Source of the DNA: Maribacter sp. 1_MG-2023
Lineage (GTDB): Bacteria > Bacteroidota > Bacteroidia > Flavobacteriales > Flavobacteriaceae
Length of the DNA stretch: 64,000 bases
Direction of reading: 5' to 3'
NCBI RefSeq assembly: GCF_030547005.1
Contig: NZ_JAUOPN010000017.1
Span: forward strand, 1-64,000
Part shown: in pieces, positions 26,182 through 34,311 of the stretch
Numbering within the stretch: position 1 is the first letter of the stretch
How the letters are laid out: each line of letters opens with the position of its first letter
Translations under genes and position numbers: made by a program
Notes under the pieces: generated by a model
What the model saw: only the letters and a program-made list of their open reading frames with translations
The model's database searches: none
What the model was told of the DNA's origin: nothing

Positions 26182-26817
26182 TTGAAACATATAAATACCG
26201 CACAACAAAAAAAAATCACAAGTATTTTAGACGAGCTTTATAACGAGGCAAAGTATGATCAGATTAGAATTATGAAAGCTTTTGCAAATGTTCAAAATAG
26301 AACGATGCAACCTAGTGATTTAAAAGAAGCGTATTTATCAATTTCTAAATCTCAAGGTGAGGAATTAGTAAGTTTAATTACGCAAAACAATCTTAAAAAT
26401 ATCGTAGAATTTGGCACTTCATTCGGTATTTCTACCTTATTCTTATCTCAAGCAGCTATTAATACAGAGGGTCATATAATTACTACAGAGTTAATTGTCG
26501 AAAAAGCCGAAAAAGCTTTAGAAAACTTCAAAAAAGCTGACGTAGATACATTAATAGATTTAAGAATTGGTAATGCTGTCAACACTCTAAAAAACCATAA
26601 CGAACAAGTCGATTTCTTACTTTTAGATGGTTGGAAAGATTTATACTTACCTGTCTTTGAAATACTAGAACCGAACTTTCATAAAGGCACAATCATTTAT
26701 GTAGACAATGCAGACATGTCAGATTGCCAAACGTTTCTCAAAACCGTATCAAAAAATAAAAAATTTAAGTTACAATCAAAACACCATGGTAAGGTGGTAT
26801 TAATACATCAGAATTAA
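26182..26817 (+). CDS. SAM-dependent O-methyltransferase-like protein
   Basis: 211 residues with a TTG start (MKHINTAQQKKITSI). No in-frame ATG precedes residue 31. The Rossmann methyltransferase core follows: motif I NIVEFGTSFGISTLFLSQA, acidic strand-2 region GHIITTELIVEKAEKA, and strand 4 QVDFLLLDGWKDLYLP. The later YVDNADMSDC matches the metal-binding DN pair of catechol O-methyltransferase-like (methyltransf_24/3) enzymes. A phenolic or other small substrate is likely. A strong hairpin sits just before the start codon. Confidence 0.82.
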   Translation: MKHINTAQQKKITSILDELYNEAKYDQIRIMKAFANVQNRTMQPSDLKEAYLSISKSQGEELVSLITQNNLKNIVEFGTSFGISTLFLSQAAINTEGHIITTELIVEKAEKALENFKKADVDTLIDLRIGNAVNTLKNHNEQVDFLLLDGWKDLYLPVFEILEPNFHKGTIIYVDNADMSDCQTFLKTVSKNKKFKLQSKHHGKVVLIHQN

Positions 26818-26916
26818 TAAGATAACCATAGTTTTTCTGTTTAAAGGATAATTAAAATATCAATTTAGAATTAAACTTATATGTCTAAAAATAGTCATAT
26901 ATACTATTAGAAATCG

Positions 26917-27690
26917 ATGAATAAAGATTTAGAAATGAAAGAAGTGAAAAAGCCCAAAAAAGCCTCGAAGATTAGAATATTGGTTGACCTTTTGTTTTTT
27001 ATACTAATGATTTTAGTTTTAGTACCGCAATCTACAGGAATACCTATTCATGAATGGGCAAGTTTTATCATCATAATTCCTTTTTTTATCCACGTAATTA
27101 TAAATTGGAATTGGATTACCGTTAATTCTCAAAAATTCTTCAAGAAAGAAACTATTAAAACCAGATTCGATTATATATTAAACTGGTTTCTTTACCTTTT
27201 AATGATAACAGTTACCGTTTCTGGAATAGTAATTTCTGAAGCCGCACTACCCGCTTTCGGTATTCATTTTGTGCCAGATGCTTTTTGGTCTACAATTCAT
27301 AACCTAAGCGCCACACTTTTTATGGTAGTTTTGGGTATTCACATTACCCTACACTGGAAATGGATTTTAGGTGCTTTTAGTAAACTTAAACTAAAAACAG
27401 ACCTTCATAATTTAATAGGAATAGGTGCTATTATAAAAACATATTCTCGAGATTTAATTTTTTTAATTTCGATTTCAACGGTATTATCATTCGCGGTATG
27501 GTTATTAAACTTTACCGATTGGGCCGATAGTTTTAGGGTCGAGTCCATAAAAGAAAATAATGTTGAACAAAATTCACGTGCTAGTTGGATGATGTACGTG
27601 TTACCATTGGTAAAGGTTACCGTTCTAATTGGTATACCTGCCCTTATTTCTGGCGGTATCATTAGACTTAAGAAAAAGCTCGTCAAGTAA
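26917..27690 (+). CDS. DUF4405-like membrane protein
   Basis: 257 residues. A lysine-rich N-terminus (1-20) is followed by about six hydrophobic segments. Histidines at membrane positions (HEWASFIIIIPFFIHVIINW; HNLSATLFMVVLGIHITLHW) have the spacing of haem-ligating pairs in cytochrome b561-like and DUF4405 proteins. It may therefore be a haem-carrying membrane redox protein. No operon partner is certain; it follows the methyltransferase by 99 bases. Confidence 0.75.
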   Translation: MNKDLEMKEVKKPKKASKIRILVDLLFFILMILVLVPQSTGIPIHEWASFIIIIPFFIHVIINWNWITVNSQKFFKKETIKTRFDYILNWFLYLLMITVTVSGIVISEAALPAFGIHFVPDAFWSTIHNLSATLFMVVLGIHITLHWKWILGAFSKLKLKTDLHNLIGIGAIIKTYSRDLIFLISISTVLSFAVWLLNFTDWADSFRVESIKENNVEQNSRASWMMYVLPLVKVTVLIGIPALISGGIIRLKKKLVK

Positions 27691-27887
27691 TAGTTGAAAA
27701 TCGCATTGCGTAACCTATATAATGCCTGACTGGGATTGTAGAACAAAAGTTCATCTTAGCTAAAAGAAATTATAAAACGCTACATTTAAAACTGTTCTAT
27801 TACGACATTTGATAAAATGAAGTGTGATGTAATTATTTTTACCATTCTTAGTTTAATATTTACCACAAGCAAAACTTATATAGCTTT

Positions 27888-27895
27888 TAACTTTG
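27888..27895 (+). promoter_or_regulatory. candidate promoter -7 element (TAACTTTG)
   Basis: TAACTTTG matches the Bacteroidota housekeeping -7 consensus TAnnTTTG and lies 19 bases before the ATG at 27915. No convincing TTTG -33 element is seen at the right distance, so this rests on one box. Confidence 0.4.
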
Positions 27896-27914
27896 TTCTA
27901 AAGAATAAACTATT

Positions 27915-28115
27915 ATGGGTAAAGTAGAAGCATGCCCTAAGTGTGGGAGCAAATCACAAATAAAAGAAAAGGACGGGATTATTACCTATAAAGCTGTGCA
28001 AGACAAAGATGCCTTTAAGAAAATAGGTCAGTTAAAAACTGCAATGCAAAAGTTTAAGGCAAAAGCAGAACAACTCGAGAAAGAATTAAAAGGTCTTAAA
28101 TCAAATAAAAATTAG
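27915..28115 (+). CDS. small zinc-ribbon and coiled-coil protein
   Basis: 66 residues. One CPKCGSK knuckle at residues 7-13 could form half of a zinc ribbon. The rest is a lysine-rich amphipathic helix (QLKTAMQKFKAKAEQLEKELKGL). With one CxxC it may bind metal as a dimer. It ends four bases before the NmrA-like gene, so they are co-transcribed. No function is known to me. Confidence 0.72.
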   Translation: MGKVEACPKCGSKSQIKEKDGIITYKAVQDKDAFKKIGQLKTAMQKFKAKAEQLEKELKGLKSNKN

Positions 28116-28119
28116 AAGG

Positions 28120-28977
28120 ATGAAAATAGCAGTTACATCAGCCAGTGGAAAATTAGGTGCATCTATTGTAAAACACCTAATTAACTTAATAGGAAAAGAG
28201 AATGTAATAGGTATTGCCAGAACTGTAGAAAAGGCAACCTATTTAGGGGTAGAAATTAGAAAAGGTGATTATAATAGTCGTGAAGATTTTAATTCAGCAT
28301 TACAAGGCGTAGATGCCGTTCTTTTGGTTTCCGGAATGGACGAACCTCAAAAAAGAATCCAACAACATAGAAATGTCATAGAAGCTGCAAAACAAAATGG
28401 CGTTAAAAAAATAGTATATACTAGCATTGTTGGCGATGAAGATAAGAATGCTTTTAGCCCTATAGTAAAAAGTAATAGACAAACAGAAAAAGACGTGCAA
28501 GCATCAGGATTGCAATGGGTAATTGGCAGAAACGGAATTTACATAGAACCAGATCTAGAATATATACATACCTATGTAAAAGAAGGTAGAATCGAGAACT
28601 GTGCCGGACAAGGAAAATGTACCTACACTAGCAGAGAAGAATTAGGATACGCCTACGCCAAATTATTAATTGAAGATAAACACAATGGTCAAGTATACAA
28701 CTTGGTTGGTGAGCCAGTAACGCAAAGCGAGTTGGCAGAAAATATCAATAAAGTGTATGGTACTAATGTTATCTACAATTCGGTAACGGTTAACAATTAT
28801 GCTGCAGATAGAAAAGCTGCTTTAGGAGATTTTATGGGTACCGTTATTGCGGGTATATATGAAGGGATAAAAGCTGGAGCTAACAATGTACCATCAGACT
28901 TTGAAAAAGCAACGGGCAGGGCTCCCAAATCTCTTTTTGTGATGATTTCTGAGTTTAAGAACAACAGTGAAGTTTAG
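28120..28977 (+). CDS. NmrA-like atypical short-chain reductase
   Basis: 285 residues. N-terminal NAD(P)-binding fold VTSASGKLGASIVKHLI; RKGDYNSREDFNSALQGVDAVLLVSG is typical of NmrA/QOR2-type proteins, and KKIVYTSIVGDE plus a long C-terminal substrate domain complete it. There is no YxxxK catalytic pair, as in this subfamily. QOR2-like members reduce quinones; NmrA-like members sense the NADP redox state. The neighbourhood of flavin, MDR and nitrilase genes suggests a quinone or other redox substrate. Confidence 0.85.
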   Translation: MKIAVTSASGKLGASIVKHLINLIGKENVIGIARTVEKATYLGVEIRKGDYNSREDFNSALQGVDAVLLVSGMDEPQKRIQQHRNVIEAAKQNGVKKIVYTSIVGDEDKNAFSPIVKSNRQTEKDVQASGLQWVIGRNGIYIEPDLEYIHTYVKEGRIENCAGQGKCTYTSREELGYAYAKLLIEDKHNGQVYNLVGEPVTQSELAENINKVYGTNVIYNSVTVNNYAADRKAALGDFMGTVIAGIYEGIKAGANNVPSDFEKATGRAPKSLFVMISEFKNNSEV

Positions 28978-28992
28978 TCTTTTTTAAGAATT

Positions 28993-29065
28993 AGATCATT
29001 TGATCTTGAGAGCAATTGACAATATTATAGACGAAGCACCGAGAATAAAATTTTTAGGTGCTTTG
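28993..29065. promoter_or_regulatory. palindrome and stem-loop before the SIP gene
   Basis: AGATCA-TT-TGATCT (28993-29006) is a perfect 14-bp palindrome of operator size. Further on, AAGCACC (29034-29040) pairs with GGTGCTT (29057-29063). The second has no T tract after it, so a terminator is doubtful. Both lie in the 112-bp gap before the gene at 29090. Confidence 0.35.
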
Positions 29066-29089
29066 TTCATTAATTAAAAGCGAAACAAT

Positions 29090-29815
29090 ATGGGGTTGAT
29101 GGAAACCATTATTAAAAAGGTTCTTGAAAAAGGGATTATTATAGAAAAAACAAAGCTATCAGGTTCAGTGTATAAAATACGCATTCAGAGTGATGGCATT
29201 GCTGATTATGATTTTGAACCAGGACACTTTTTAAGATTAGGTGTAGGAATTGATCAAGATGATATTTCTTTAAAAGATAAGGTCAGAAGTTATAGCGTTT
29301 GGGATATTAATAAAGAAAATAGTACCATAGATATTGCCATTGCAACACATAGCCAGGGTATTGGCGCTAGGTGGGTAGAAACTTGTAAACTCAATGACAC
29401 GGTATATTTTAAGTGGAAAAAAGGAAAATTTCTTGTTGAGGACTCAGCAGATAGCTATCTAATGATCGGTGATTTATCAGCACTATCACACTTGTATATC
29501 ATCAATCGAAACCTACCGGATAATAAACAGATTGAGAGTGTTGTTTACAGTCAGCAAAGTGAAGATTTTTTTGCGGATGTTGATAGGTCAAACCCTTTTG
29601 GTTTTAATGTAATGTGTGAAAATCCATCTACAGAAATCATCCAAAAATTGAATAGTATAATTCCTGAAATGAAAGGCGATAACATGGTGTATATCGCTGG
29701 TGATAGTCGAGTTTGTATTACATTGACCAATTATTTCAGAAAAGAATTGAATTGGAGTACCAAGCAAATAAAAACAAAGCCTTTCTGGAATCCTGATAAA
29801 AAAGGGTTGGAATAA
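29090..29815 (+). CDS. SIP/ViuB-like FAD-dependent ferredoxin-reductase-fold protein
   Basis: 241 residues, or 238 from the second methionine. N-terminal FAD-binding barrel with PGHFLRLGVG and the flavin motif KVRSYSVWD; C-terminal half has LMIGDLSALSHLYIINRNLP and YIAGDSRVCITLTNYFRKELNW, then KTKPFWNPDKKGLE, the shape of siderophore-interacting proteins. Those reduce ferric siderophores with NAD(P)H. The aromatic tail typical of SIP is partly changed, so it may reduce another compound of this locus. It lies 33 bases before the nitrilase gene. Confidence 0.8.
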   Translation: MGLMETIIKKVLEKGIIIEKTKLSGSVYKIRIQSDGIADYDFEPGHFLRLGVGIDQDDISLKDKVRSYSVWDINKENSTIDIAIATHSQGIGARWVETCKLNDTVYFKWKKGKFLVEDSADSYLMIGDLSALSHLYIINRNLPDNKQIESVVYSQQSEDFFADVDRSNPFGFNVMCENPSTEIIQKLNSIIPEMKGDNMVYIAGDSRVCITLTNYFRKELNWSTKQIKTKPFWNPDKKGLE

Positions 29816-29847
29816 TTGTTAACTTACGGTGAATATATGCCGTATAC

Positions 29848-30780
29848 ATGAAAGTAAAAGTCTGCCTTATTCAAGATAGTCCCGTTTTCTTTGATATCGA
29901 GAAAACTATCGATAAAATAGAAAGTCTAGTAAAAACCTATGCCAAGCAAGGATGTGAATTAATAGTTTTTCCAGAGTCGTTTATTCCTGGATACCCAAGA
30001 GGGTTTTCTTTTGGCGCCGTGGTTGGCAGCAGAACCGATAAAGGCAGAAAACTATATGCTGATTACCATAAGAACAGCTTAGATTTAGAAGGTAAGGAAT
30101 TACATAGACTGGTTAAACTTGCCAAAACTGAGAAGGTATATTTAATAATTGGTAATACAGAGAAACAATCAAATAGCGGAAGTCTGTATTGTTCAATGCT
30201 CTACATCTCACCTACTGATGGCTTTTTAGGTGTCCATCGAAAAATAAAACCCACAGGCAGCGAACGTATTATTTGGAATGAAGACGATGGTTCATCTTTA
30301 GTGAGTTTCGATACTAAAATTGGTAAACTGGGCGGGCTCATTTGCTGGGAGAATTATATGCCGTTGGCTAGAATGGCGATGTATCAAAAAGGTGTAGAAA
30401 TCTATATTGCACCTACTGCGGACTCAAGAGAAGAGTGGACATCTACCATGAAACATATTGCTTTAGAAGGCAGGTGTTTTGTTTTAGGTTGTAATCAGTA
30501 TTATACCAAATCTATGTATCCAGAGAAATATCAGCATTTGTTAGAAAATGAACCTGAAAATTTATGTCGTGGCGGCAGTGTTATTGTTTCTCCTTTGGGT
30601 AAAGTTATTGCAGGTCCATTATTTAATGAAGCAGGTGCATTGGTAGCAGAAATAGATTTAAATGAAATAGTACATGCAAAGTTAGATTTTGATGTCAATG
30701 GTCATTATTCTCGTAACGACATTTTTGATTTTAAAGTCAATAATCAGCCCGACATAAAAGTTGAAAATAAGACGTCGTAA
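29848..30780 (+). CDS. nitrilase-family carbon-nitrogen hydrolase
   Basis: 310 residues. The catalytic triad is visible: E43 in VFPESFIPGYP, K132 in HRKIKPT, C166 in GLICWENYMP. RGFSFGAVVGSRTDKGRK and the CWEN(Y/F)MP form are those of true nitrilases (branch 1) rather than amidases. It should convert an organic nitrile to a carboxylate and ammonia. It is flanked at close range by the SIP-like flavoprotein and the MDR reductase, consistent with breakdown of a nitrogenous small molecule, though plant-type cyanide defence or incidental detoxification is possible. Confidence 0.92.
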   Translation: MKVKVCLIQDSPVFFDIEKTIDKIESLVKTYAKQGCELIVFPESFIPGYPRGFSFGAVVGSRTDKGRKLYADYHKNSLDLEGKELHRLVKLAKTEKVYLIIGNTEKQSNSGSLYCSMLYISPTDGFLGVHRKIKPTGSERIIWNEDDGSSLVSFDTKIGKLGGLICWENYMPLARMAMYQKGVEIYIAPTADSREEWTSTMKHIALEGRCFVLGCNQYYTKSMYPEKYQHLLENEPENLCRGGSVIVSPLGKVIAGPLFNEAGALVAEIDLNEIVHAKLDFDVNGHYSRNDIFDFKVNNQPDIKVENKTS

Positions 30781-30803
30781 CCAAGTAAAATAACATATAT
30801 AGT

Positions 30804-31748
30804 ATGAAAGCCATTACTAAAAGAAAATATGGCGGACCGGAAGTATTGCAACTAGAAGAAGTTGAGATGCCTACTGTAAAAGACAATCATATTTTGGTTA
30901 AGGTTATGGCAAATTCAGTTAATCCTGCAGATTGGCATATACTACGCGGAAAACCATTTTTAGCCAGATTATCTATCGGGTTACTCAAACCTAAGCAACT
31001 TATTTTAGGTACTGATTTTTCAGGAATTGTAGAAGAAGTAGGCACTAATGTAACAACACTCAATATAGGAGATAAGGTATTTGGGGAATCTATAGAAGGT
31101 GCAGCTTTTGCTGAATATGTATGTGTGCCTTCAAAAGTATGTGCAAAAATACCAACAAATGTAGATTTCCCTATTATGGCAAGTGTTTCAGTTGCAGGTC
31201 TTACAGCTTACCAAGCCCTAGTTACACATGGAAAAATAAAAGCTGGTGAATCGGTTTTAATCAATGGAGCATCAGGTGGTGTTGGCCACTTTGCCGTACA
31301 AATAGCAAAAGCTCATGGAGCTAAAGTAACTGCGGTTTGTTCTAGTAGAAATATTGATTTTGTACTATCTATTGGTGCAGATAATGTCATTGCTTATAAT
31401 AAAGTAAACATTCATGAATATAATGACAACTATGATGTAATCATCGATACCCATGGTAACCTAAAACATGACGATTATACGAGAATGGGTAATAGAGGTG
31501 TTTTGGTCGGTTTCACTACTATGGGTCATATGTTTTCTGTTCTTTTTAAAAAGGCGTTCAGTAAGTTCCCGTTAACCCAATTTACTGCCGAAGCCAATAC
31601 CCAAGATTTAGAGACTTTAGCTTTATTGATAAAAGAAGAGAAGATTAAGGTTCACATAGAAAAAACGTATCCCTATACTCAGATTCCCGATGCTATAGCG
31701 CATATTGAAAAGATGCGAACACGAGGTAAAGTAGTTATCGTTAGCTAG
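30804..31748 (+). CDS. zinc-independent MDR (quinone oxidoreductase-like) reductase
   Basis: 314 residues. GroES-like N-terminus (VNPADWHILRGKPF, TDFSGIVEEVG, GDKVFGE), then NADPH-binding VLINGASGGVGHFAVQIAKAHGAKVTAV. The zinc-ligand Cys and His residues of alcohol dehydrogenases are absent, which places it with zeta-crystallin-like quinone oxidoreductases. It probably reduces a quinone or enone with NADPH. It is 23 bases after the nitrilase and is the last gene before the Crp/Fnr regulator. Confidence 0.9.
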   Translation: MKAITKRKYGGPEVLQLEEVEMPTVKDNHILVKVMANSVNPADWHILRGKPFLARLSIGLLKPKQLILGTDFSGIVEEVGTNVTTLNIGDKVFGESIEGAAFAEYVCVPSKVCAKIPTNVDFPIMASVSVAGLTAYQALVTHGKIKAGESVLINGASGGVGHFAVQIAKAHGAKVTAVCSSRNIDFVLSIGADNVIAYNKVNIHEYNDNYDVIIDTHGNLKHDDYTRMGNRGVLVGFTTMGHMFSVLFKKAFSKFPLTQFTAEANTQDLETLALLIKEEKIKVHIEKTYPYTQIPDAIAHIEKMRTRGKVVIVS

Positions 31749-31870
31749 GTGATAATCATTTTTAAAACAATTTAATTAACAATAGTGGTTTAAAGAATTT
31801 TAAAATACATGTAATTTGCTTTCGATCATTATCCACTATACTTTTAAAAAAATATTATCGGCTAATCACT

Positions 31871-32461
31871 ATAAATACCAAGTCAATCGATCTATTAAAA
31901 GATATACTCCACCAAATTCTACCAATCCAAGAGACAGATTGGGTAGCTATTAAACCACATCTTTCAATTGTTGAATTTGATGAGAACGAAATGCTTCTTT
32001 GCCCGCCTAGTGTATGTAATTTTATTGCTTTTATAAAAACAGGTTCTATTAGATCGTATCATATCGATGACAATTTAATAGAAACCAATCTGCTACTAAA
32101 ATCTAATAATGAATTCATTACCGATTATGAGAGTTTTATTAGTCTAGAGCCATCTGCACTTTGTATACAATCGATTGACAAAGGTGAAATGATTTTGTTG
32201 GATAGAAACGGACTATACTCCCTTTACGAAACCTCGTTTTATTGGAACAAATTCGGTAGAATTATGAGCGAACAGATATTTCTAAATAGCAAACGAAGAA
32301 CGGAGCAGATGTTGTTTCTATCTCCAAAAGAAAGATATTTACTTCTATTGAAAAATGAGCCTAATTTTTTTCAAAAATATGCATTGAAACATATAGCCAG
32401 TTATTTAGGTATAACTCCCCAATCATTAAGTAGAATAAGAAACCAGATCGCGCATCATTAA
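31871..32461 (+). CDS. Crp/Fnr-family regulator with non-standard start
   Basis: About 196 residues if translated from the ATA at 31871. The first ATG in frame (31991) would remove 40 residues that are clearly Crp/Fnr N-terminal sequence (SIDLLKDILHQILPI, WVAIKPHLSIVEFDENEML). The frame is open back to 31766 but has no ATG, GTG or TTG before 31991. The cNMP-binding-like barrel is about 25-115. The C-terminal helix-turn-helix is LKHIASYLGITPQSLSRIRNQI. ATA initiation, a mutated ATG (MNTKSIDLL would fit perfectly) or a 157-residue truncated product are the alternatives. Its position after the redox locus suggests a local regulator. Confidence 0.7.
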   Translation: MNTKSIDLLKDILHQILPIQETDWVAIKPHLSIVEFDENEMLLCPPSVCNFIAFIKTGSIRSYHIDDNLIETNLLLKSNNEFITDYESFISLEPSALCIQSIDKGEMILLDRNGLYSLYETSFYWNKFGRIMSEQIFLNSKRRTEQMLFLSPKERYLLLLKNEPNFFQKYALKHIASYLGITPQSLSRIRNQIAHH

Positions 32462-32469
32462 TTACCCAA

Positions 32470-32526
32470 AGTTAAGTGGCTATTCAAACTACTTAACTGA
32501 AATTTGTTGTTTCGCAAACAAATTTT
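32470..32526 (+). terminator. two hairpins, the second terminator-like
   Basis: AGTTAAGT / ACTTAACT (32470-32477 and 32491-32498) is followed by AAATTTGTT / AACAAATTT (32500-32508 and 32517-32525) with TTTT at the end. They fill the gap between the Crp/Fnr gene and the DUF3995 gene, whose ATG is only six bases further on. Confidence 0.6.
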
Positions 32527-32532
32527 AGCATT

Positions 32533-32964
32533 ATGATTGTCAATATATTAAGTGCGGTTTTATTTCTTATTTTTATGATTCTGTCAGGGTTTCATTTCTT
32601 TTGGCTTTTTGGGGGTACTTGGGGTTTAAGACAGGCAATACCAACAAGAGAAAAGGACTTGGAACTTCTTTCAATTCCAAAATATGCAACACTATTAGTT
32701 GCTCTGGTTTTGGCTCTTTTTGGGTTGATTTATTTAAATAAGCTTGAGGTTTTCAACATTTCAAATCAACTTACAAATCTATTGTATTATGTCATCCCTA
32801 TTCTGTTCCTAATTCGTGCCATAGGTGAATTTAATTATGTTGGTTTTTTCAAAAAGATAAAACATACAGAATTTGCCAAGGCCGATACGAAGTTATTCTC
32901 GCCATTATGTCTTAGCATCGGGCTAATTGGTTTAATCATTCAATTCTTAACAAATTACATTTAG
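32533..32964 (+). CDS. DUF3995 membrane protein
   Basis: 143 residues, four hydrophobic helices (about 3-25, 52-72, 83-100 and 122-140). HFFWLFGGTWGLRQAIPTRE near residues 21-40 and LIRAIGEFNYVGFFKK near 97-112 are the signature segments of DUF3995. The function is unknown. It stands alone, just downstream of a terminator-like hairpin. Confidence 0.83.
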   Translation: MIVNILSAVLFLIFMILSGFHFFWLFGGTWGLRQAIPTREKDLELLSIPKYATLLVALVLALFGLIYLNKLEVFNISNQLTNLLYYVIPILFLIRAIGEFNYVGFFKKIKHTEFAKADTKLFSPLCLSIGLIGLIIQFLTNYI

Positions 32965-33058
32965 ACAACAAATCTAACTTCATCCATTAAGTATTATTCC
33001 ATCAATCGCGTTAAAACATCTAAACTATTCATATCTTATCGGTCATATCATAAGAAAA

Positions 33059-34159
33059 ATGAAAAAATATACAATTACCTTAGCATCATTACTAGTCATC
33101 TTCTGTTTTACTAGTTGCAAGAATACTACCAAAAAAACATCTGATTCCACCGAAGATACATCTATAGAAAATCAGCCTGATGAAACCGTTTACGCAAGTG
33201 ATGTGATTCCGTTTTTTGATGATTGGAAATTAATTCTTGGTGATGGCTCTAATGCAGGCATCGCCAATGATTTTGAAAACAAAGATTATTTTTATACCAC
33301 TAATGATGGCAAAGATGATTGGGTAGTTTTTAAAGCTCCCAATGGAGGCGATACTCATGGTACATCTAACAATACTAGAACCGAATTGGCGCAGATTAAA
33401 AAGTTTTATCCAGAAACAGCAGATGATAAACTGACCGCTACCCTTAAAGTAATGAATGTTTCTGCCACGGGCGATGCTCGTGTTGCAGCAACACATGCCG
33501 TTGTAGTAGGTCAAATTCATAGTGCAGACGCATTTGAAAATGAACCATTGAAAATATTCTACAAGAAATTTCCGGGTCACACTAAAGGTTCTGTTTTTTG
33601 GCATTATGAGATTAATACCGCTGGTGATGATAATGCTGGCAGATGGGACTACTCTAATGCTGTTTGGGGAAATGACTTTTCTGTGGTTGGCGAAACAGCA
33701 GATACCTATCCTGCAGAGCCAGAAGATGGTATAGCATTAGGGGAAGAATTCAGCTATGAAGTTGTTGTAAAAGCCGGAATCATGAGCTTGAAATTTATGA
33801 GTGACGGACATGAAACTAAAACATTTACTAAGAATCTGTTAGAATCAGAATACACTACAAAGGCTGATATTCCAGAGCAAACGAAGAAATTATTCTTCCC
33901 AATAGGTCAAGATGGTGTTGAGCGCAAAAAGGCATATACTGGTGAAGGTTGTTTTTTTAAATTGGGTACTTACAACCAAACAAATGGTAAATCTCCAGAA
34001 ACTAATATGAATTGGTGCTCAGGTGCAGAAACCCATGGCGGCGATATTCAAAAGCAATATGCAGATGGTAATTATGCCGAAGTTTGGTTTAAAACAGCCA
34101 GTATAAGCGTTAGCGATGCAGCCGTATCAAATGAAGGGTATTTTACTAAAAATGATTAA
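33059..34159 (+). CDS. PL7-family alginate lyase lipoprotein
   Basis: 366 residues. Signal peptide with lipobox FTSC (Cys20) and a Ser/Thr/Asp-rich linker to about 50. The PL7 beta-jelly-roll carries all three conserved strands: NTRTELAQI (RTEL, near residue 108), VVGQIHS (QIH, near 157) and FFKLGTYNQTNG (YFKAGxYxQ type, near 300). PL7 enzymes cleave alginate by beta-elimination with the Gln, His, Arg and Tyr of these strands; an isoleucine in QIH is usually linked to activity on guluronate-containing stretches. Lipidation puts it on the cell surface. No SusCD pair or other alginate gene lies beside it. Confidence 0.93.
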   Translation: MKKYTITLASLLVIFCFTSCKNTTKKTSDSTEDTSIENQPDETVYASDVIPFFDDWKLILGDGSNAGIANDFENKDYFYTTNDGKDDWVVFKAPNGGDTHGTSNNTRTELAQIKKFYPETADDKLTATLKVMNVSATGDARVAATHAVVVGQIHSADAFENEPLKIFYKKFPGHTKGSVFWHYEINTAGDDNAGRWDYSNAVWGNDFSVVGETADTYPAEPEDGIALGEEFSYEVVVKAGIMSLKFMSDGHETKTFTKNLLESEYTTKADIPEQTKKLFFPIGQDGVERKKAYTGEGCFFKLGTYNQTNGKSPETNMNWCSGAETHGGDIQKQYADGNYAEVWFKTASISVSDAAVSNEGYFTKND

Positions 34160-34196
34160 ATCAGTTTTAAAATAAAAATAAACATCTTAAATATTC

Positions 34197-34268
34197 TCAG
34201 TTAATAACTTATTACAATGGTAATAGGATTATGTTTCTAGTTTTTCTGAAAATAGCGAACTTAGTTGA
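34197..34268 (+). repeat. degenerate dispersed repeat, copy A
   Basis: Begins CAGTTAATAACTTATTACAA and ends in GCGAACTTAGTT. The same two blocks, about 50 bases apart, recur at 43388 and 45486; the first block alone recurs at 37824 and the second alone at 47726. This copy lies 37 bases after the alginate lyase stop. Confidence 0.5.
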
Positions 34269-34311
34269 TTCAGTTTATAAATGAATTGTATCGCTAAACA
34301 CGACTATTATA

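Noticed and set aside
29032-29065. Terminator before the SIP-like gene
   Set aside because: The stem is good but there is no T tract after it, so only a regulatory stem is claimed.
34160-34311. TPP riboswitch before thiM
   Set aside because: The conserved CTGAGA and ACCTGAT words are missing; a CTCAG string present belongs to the dispersed repeat.
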